From Bog-532 sp963805255 (lineage in GTDB: Bacteria; Actinomycetota; Actinomycetes; Streptosporangiales; Streptosporangiaceae), in NCBI GenBank assembly GCA_963805255.1, contig CAWDTK010000021.1:1-64000 (forward strand): a DNA stretch of 64,000 nucleotides. Direction: 5' to 3'. Every line of letters starts with the position of its first letter. The first letter of the stretch is position 1. The notes beneath the pieces are model-generated. The model searched no databases and was not told the origin of the DNA. It saw nothing but the letters and a program-made list of their open reading frames with translations. Positions 61,128 to 64,000 of this stretch are shown in pieces. Made by a program: the position numbers and the translations under genes.

Positions 61128-61753
61128 CGGGCGCGGGTCGTGGCCGCCGCCGACCAAGCGCGTCGGCGGATCGAGCAGGACCTGCACGACGGCGCCCAGC
61201 AGCCGCTGGTTGCGCTGAAGGTGCAGCTGCGCGCGGCAAAGGCCGCAGTGCCGCCCGAGCTCGGCGAGCTCGGCGCGGAACTCGACCGCGCCGCCGCCGT
61301 GGCGACCGGCGCGCTGGACGAGCTGCGCGAGATCGCGCGCGGCATCCACTCCGCGGTCCTGTCCAGAGGCGGCCTCCGCCTGGCGCTCAAGGCGCTTGCC
61401 CGCCGCTCCCCGGTCCGGGTGGACCTCCAGGTACGTGCCGGACGGCTCCCGGAGCCGGTCGAGATCAGCGCCTACTATATCGTCGCCGAAGCGCTGACCA
61501 ACACGGCCAAGTACGCCCGCGCCTCGGCTGTCGGCGTCGAGGCAGAGGTCGTCGGTGACCTCCTGCGTGTCACGGTCCGCGACGACGGCGTCGGCGGCGC
61601 CGACCTGGCCGGGGGCACCGGCCTGGCCGGCCTGAAGGACCGCGTGGAGGCGCTCGGCGGCCGGATGGTCCTTCACAGCCCCGCGGGGCGGGTACCAGCC
61701 TGCACGCGGAGCTCCCCCTCACCGCTACGAATAACGGCGCTACCTCCCGCTAG
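61128..61753 (+). pseudogene. Histidine kinase (NarL-type) remnant, 5'-truncated and frameshifted
   Basis: HisKA_3 box RRRIEQDLHDGAQQPLVALK with the phospho-accepting His, a dimerisation helix (ELREIARGIHSAVLSRGGLR) and an ATPase domain (YYIVAEALTNTAKYARASAV, VRDDGVGGADLAGGTGLAGL, DRVEALGGRMVLHSPAGR). The sensor region is missing upstream, and one lost base in a GGGGCGGG run near 61690 throws the last 20 codons (GTSLHAELPL) out of frame. Confidence 0.82.
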
Positions 61754-62228
61754 GCCAAGCCCCGAGACTGCCCGCAATGACCCTTGCTAAGCGCCACCGA
61801 CGGCCTGCGGGGTTTCAGAACTAGGCCACTGGTCCTGACCTGGGCTTCTATGCAGCCCGGTGCTCGCTGTCCCAGCTCCTTCCCAAGCCTCACCAGTTCG
61901 GCCGCTGCATCGGCTGCCTCAGCCAGGCCAGCCAGGATCAGTCAGGACGGCCTGGACCTGCAGGGACCGCGAGTGCACGGCATGGGTGTTCCCCGGAGCG
62001 AGGCGGTCATGGTGACCGGAAGCACTACTTGGGAGCAGATCGCCGACCGGAGCATCCGTCTAGTCTCGGAACCGACCGAGCGCGTGTCCGGCCGACGTGG
62101 CGTCGCGGGACACTTCCCGCATCACCGCAAGGACGGGCACCCTTGGATGTTCCCCAGATGTTCTCAGGAACCATACCGTCGGCCCTTGCCAGCGGGGCGT
62201 TTCGAACTTTTATGCAAGCCGAGTTACG
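61754..62228. other. Noncoding region next to the tRNA
   Basis: 475 bp. No supportable gene; open frames are Pro/Ser/Arg-rich and phase-inconsistent. Confidence 0.45.
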
Positions 62229-62302
62229 TGGGGCGGGTGGGACTCGAACCCACGACCGGCGGATTATGAGTCCGCTGCTCTAACCGGCTGAGCTACCGCC
62301 CC
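62229..62302 (-). tRNA. tRNA with CAT anticodon (elongator Met or Ile2)
   Basis: 74 nt cloverleaf: acceptor GGGGCGG/CCGCCCC with discriminator A, D arm GCTC...GAGC, anticodon stem GCGGA/TCCGC around CTCATAA, and T arm GTGGG-TTCGAGT-CCCAC. CCA is not encoded. The body (GAGCAG...GGTCG) resembles Ile2 as much as elongator Met, so identity depends on C34 lysidination and is left open. It is the attachment target for the stacked island to its left. Confidence 0.96.
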
Positions 62303-62571
62303 GCACCGGGACCGCTTTACGGCCCGGATCGGGAGCACATTACAGCAAAATCAGGCGTGGCTCCTAGTCGGACAGCCAGGGCGGGCGGTGCGGCCGGGGC
62401 GCCGGCTCGTGGCCGGGACCGGGCAGCCTGGCACTGGCTCCTCGCCGGGACCGGGCCGCAGGAGCACGTTGCTCCTTGTTGCGGAGGGACGCCAGCGCCG
62501 TCAGACGCCGCGCAGGTGCGCGGCGACCACGGCCGAACGGCCGCAGTCCTCCAAGTCAGCGGTGAGGTCCG

Positions 62572-63174
62572 TCAGTAGCGGCCGGTGGCCTGCACGCTCA
62601 TCGCGTGCTCGACCAGGGTAACCAGGGTGGCCTTGGTCGACTCGCGGTTGCGCGCGTCGCACGGGATGACGGGCACGCCCGGTGAGATCGCCAGCGCCTC
62701 GCTCACGTCCTTGGAGCGGTGCGGGAACTGGCCGTGGAAGCCGTTGATGCCGATCACGAACGGCAGGCCGCTGGCCTCGAAGTAGTCCACGGCGGGGAAG
62801 GAATCGGCGAGCCGCCGGGTGTCGACGAGGACCACCGCCCCGATGGCGCCCTGGATGAGGTCGTCCCACATGAACCAGAAGCGGTGCTGTCCGGGCGTGC
62901 CGAACAGGTACAGGATGAGGTCCCTCTCGAGCGTGATCCGCCCGAAGTCCATCGCCACCGTCGTGGTGCTCTTGTCCGGCACGTGCGACAGGTCGTCCAC
63001 GTCGGTGCTGGCCACCGTCATCTGGGCCTCGGTGGTGAGGGGCGTGATCTCCGATACCGAGCCGACGAACGTAGTCTTGCCGACACCGAACCCGCCGGCC
63101 ACCACGATCTTCACCGAGGTCATCGCAGGCGGGGCGCCCTGTGGCTGGGCGACGCTAGATCTTACGGAGTCCAC
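62572..63174 (-). CDS. Conservon GTP-binding protein (CvnD-like)
   Basis: 200 aa small GTPase of actinomycete conservons. P-loop GGFGVGKTTFVGSVSEITPL, switch region STTTVAMDFGRITL, G3 LFGTPGQHRFWFMWDDLIQG and G4-like NGFHGQF. It works with a sensor histidine kinase, roadblock protein and DUF742 protein in a membrane-linked G-protein-like complex affecting development or secondary metabolism. Start GTG 63174 overlaps the DUF742 gene by 20 bp; an internal ATG at 63123 (MTSVKIVVAGG) is the alternative. Confidence 0.94.
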   Translation of the reverse strand: MDSVRSSVAQPQGAPPAMTSVKIVVAGGFGVGKTTFVGSVSEITPLTTEAQMTVASTDVDDLSHVPDKSTTTVAMDFGRITLERDLILYLFGTPGQHRFWFMWDDLIQGAIGAVVLVDTRRLADSFPAVDYFEASGLPFVIGINGFHGQFPHRSKDVSEALAISPGVPVIPCDARNRESTKATLVTLVEHAMSVQATGRY

Positions 63175-63718
63175 TAAGTACCCTTTCGAGCAGATTTAGG
63201 TCAGGGCGGCCTTCCGCATCCTCGCGTTGGTGGATGCGGACCAGCCCGTCAGCCCCCATATCCGCGATGAGAATTCTAGCCACGCCCAGCGGCAGCCGCA
63301 GGACGGCGGAGATCTCCGCCACCGACCTCCAGTCCCGGCAGAACTGCAGGATGGCCTGGCATTCGGGCGCCAGAACGGACAGGTCGCGCGGCTCGTAGAC
63401 CGTCGCGGTCACCAGCGCCTCTACCTGAAGCTGATAGCGCGGCTCAGTCCGGCCGCCGGTTACCGTGTACGGCCGGACGAGCCGCCCGACGGCCTCGTCC
63501 TCGGCCGGGCGCGGCAGGCCACGGCGGGACTGAGCGCTGTCCCACGACCCGGGCCGACCCTCCCACGACGGGCCCGGCGGGCCCGGCGGGCCCGGCGGGC
63601 CTGACCCGGGGGTCCACGAACCAGACCGCTCTTCCCAGGCCCCCGGCCGGTTCTCCCACGATCGTGCGGGGGGACCAGGGGGAAGCGGACGGTCCTCACC
63701 CCGGCCCGGGCCCGCCAC
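63155..63718 (-). CDS. DUF742 protein (CvnC-like)
   Basis: 187 aa. A Pro/Gly/Trp-rich N-terminal half with GPPGPPGPPG repeats is followed by the DUF742 domain (about 85-187): LVRPYTVTGGRTEPRYQLQV, LSVLAPECQAILQFCRDWRS, VAEISAVLRLPLGVARILIA and NLLERVLSGLRKI. The domain is a winged-helix-like adaptor of conservons. GTG start 12 bp after the roadblock gene stop. Confidence 0.93.
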   Translation of the reverse strand: MAGPGRGEDRPLPPGPPARSWENRPGAWEERSGSWTPGSGPPGPPGPPGPSWEGRPGSWDSAQSRRGLPRPAEDEAVGRLVRPYTVTGGRTEPRYQLQVEALVTATVYEPRDLSVLAPECQAILQFCRDWRSVAEISAVLRLPLGVARILIADMGADGLVRIHQREDAEGRPDLNLLERVLSGLRKI

Positions 63719-63730
63719 CGTATCCTCCGG

Positions 63731-64000
63731 TCACCGTCTTCCGTCCGCTGGGATGGACGCCTGCATGATTCCCCGGGTGGCCGGCGTCAGGACCCGTCCG
63801 GCCCGCTCTACCAGGAGCGTCATCTCGTAGGCCACCAGGCCCAGATCACACGTTGACGCCGCCAGGACGGCAAGGCTGGATCCGTTGCTGATGGCCATGA
63901 TCACAAGGACGCCGCGCTGCATTTCCACGACGGTCTGGACGACCGCCCCGCCCTCGAAGACCCGGGACGCGCCCTGGGTCAGGCTGGTCAGCCCGGACGT
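63731..64000 (-). CDS. Roadblock/LC7 protein (CvnB-like), C-terminal part
   Basis: The 90 visible residues read TSGLTSLTQGASRVFEGGAV, then MQRGVLVIMAISNGSSLAVL and DLGLVAYEMTLLVERAGRVL, which is the C-terminal half of the conservon roadblock domain. The N-terminus and the expected sensor kinase gene lie beyond the window edge. Confidence 0.93.
   Translation of the reverse strand, partial: TSGLTSLTQGASRVFEGGAVVQTVVEMQRGVLVIMAISNGSSLAVLAASTCDLGLVAYEMTLLVERAGRVLTPATRGIMQASIPADGRR

Overview
The window is high-GC DNA from a filamentous-type actinomycete; the order cannot be fixed. Supporting signs are GC-rich third codon positions, a conservon (roadblock / DUF742 / GTPase), a furA-katG pair, DUF6529 and DUF5753 proteins, a type II polyketide ketosynthase-beta remnant and a tRNA without encoded CCA.

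Left part (1-27.4 kb), mostly chromosomal core: sbcC (cut by the window edge) and sbcD; a fused heterodimer-type ABC exporter; GH15 glucoamylase/trehalase with a cyclic-nucleotide-binding (CNBD) protein; a Ser/Thr kinase whose membrane tail is cut off by an in-frame TGA. Then comes a signalling/redox module (10.0-17.3 kb). A CNBD protein overlaps a 1035-aa FHA + membrane [4Fe-4S] + [2Fe-2S] + FAD oxidoreductase. It faces a four-gene minus-strand run: secreted repeat protein, DUF6529 membrane protein, FHA protein and FHA-class III nucleotide cyclase. This is my best candidate for an undescribed system: membrane electron transfer tied to phospho-peptide and cyclic-nucleotide signalling. Then pyrD with an in-frame minisatellite, a SNF2 helicase plus zinc-ribbon partner, a graveyard of polyketide and regulator fragments, and katG/furA.

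Middle (27.5-48.3 kb), mobile: an IS1380 element beheads a CsbD gene; a small lipoprotein is made almost only of PTHIPTVK repeats. A group II intron carries a reverse transcriptase (RT) broken by two insertions: an IS4 element (itself holding an IS110 and a second IS1380) and a large-serine-recombinase element. Removing both in silico restores a 611-codon RT. Next is a catabolic cluster (TetR, XRE-cupin, VanB-type reductase, M24 peptidase-like, APC permease, class I glutamine amidotransferase) with two near-identical palindromic operator candidates.

Right part (48.3-62.3 kb): a carboxylate-amine ligase, a serine resolvase, then efeB (Tat-exported DyP peroxidase) broken by three insertion sequences, each with target duplications; clean removal restores a 442-aa ORF. 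It is followed by a beta-propeller lipoprotein and tatA-tatC-tatB. An integrase remnant, a RelE/antitoxin pair and a broken histidine kinase come before an intact tRNA(CAT) at 62.2 kb.

Three partial copies of the 3' half of that tRNA lie at 31.16, 48.28 and 60.41 kb in the same orientation. They read as attachment-site scars of successive integrative elements stacked on the tRNA 3' end. The window ends in a conservon operon (cvnD, cvnC, partial cvnB).
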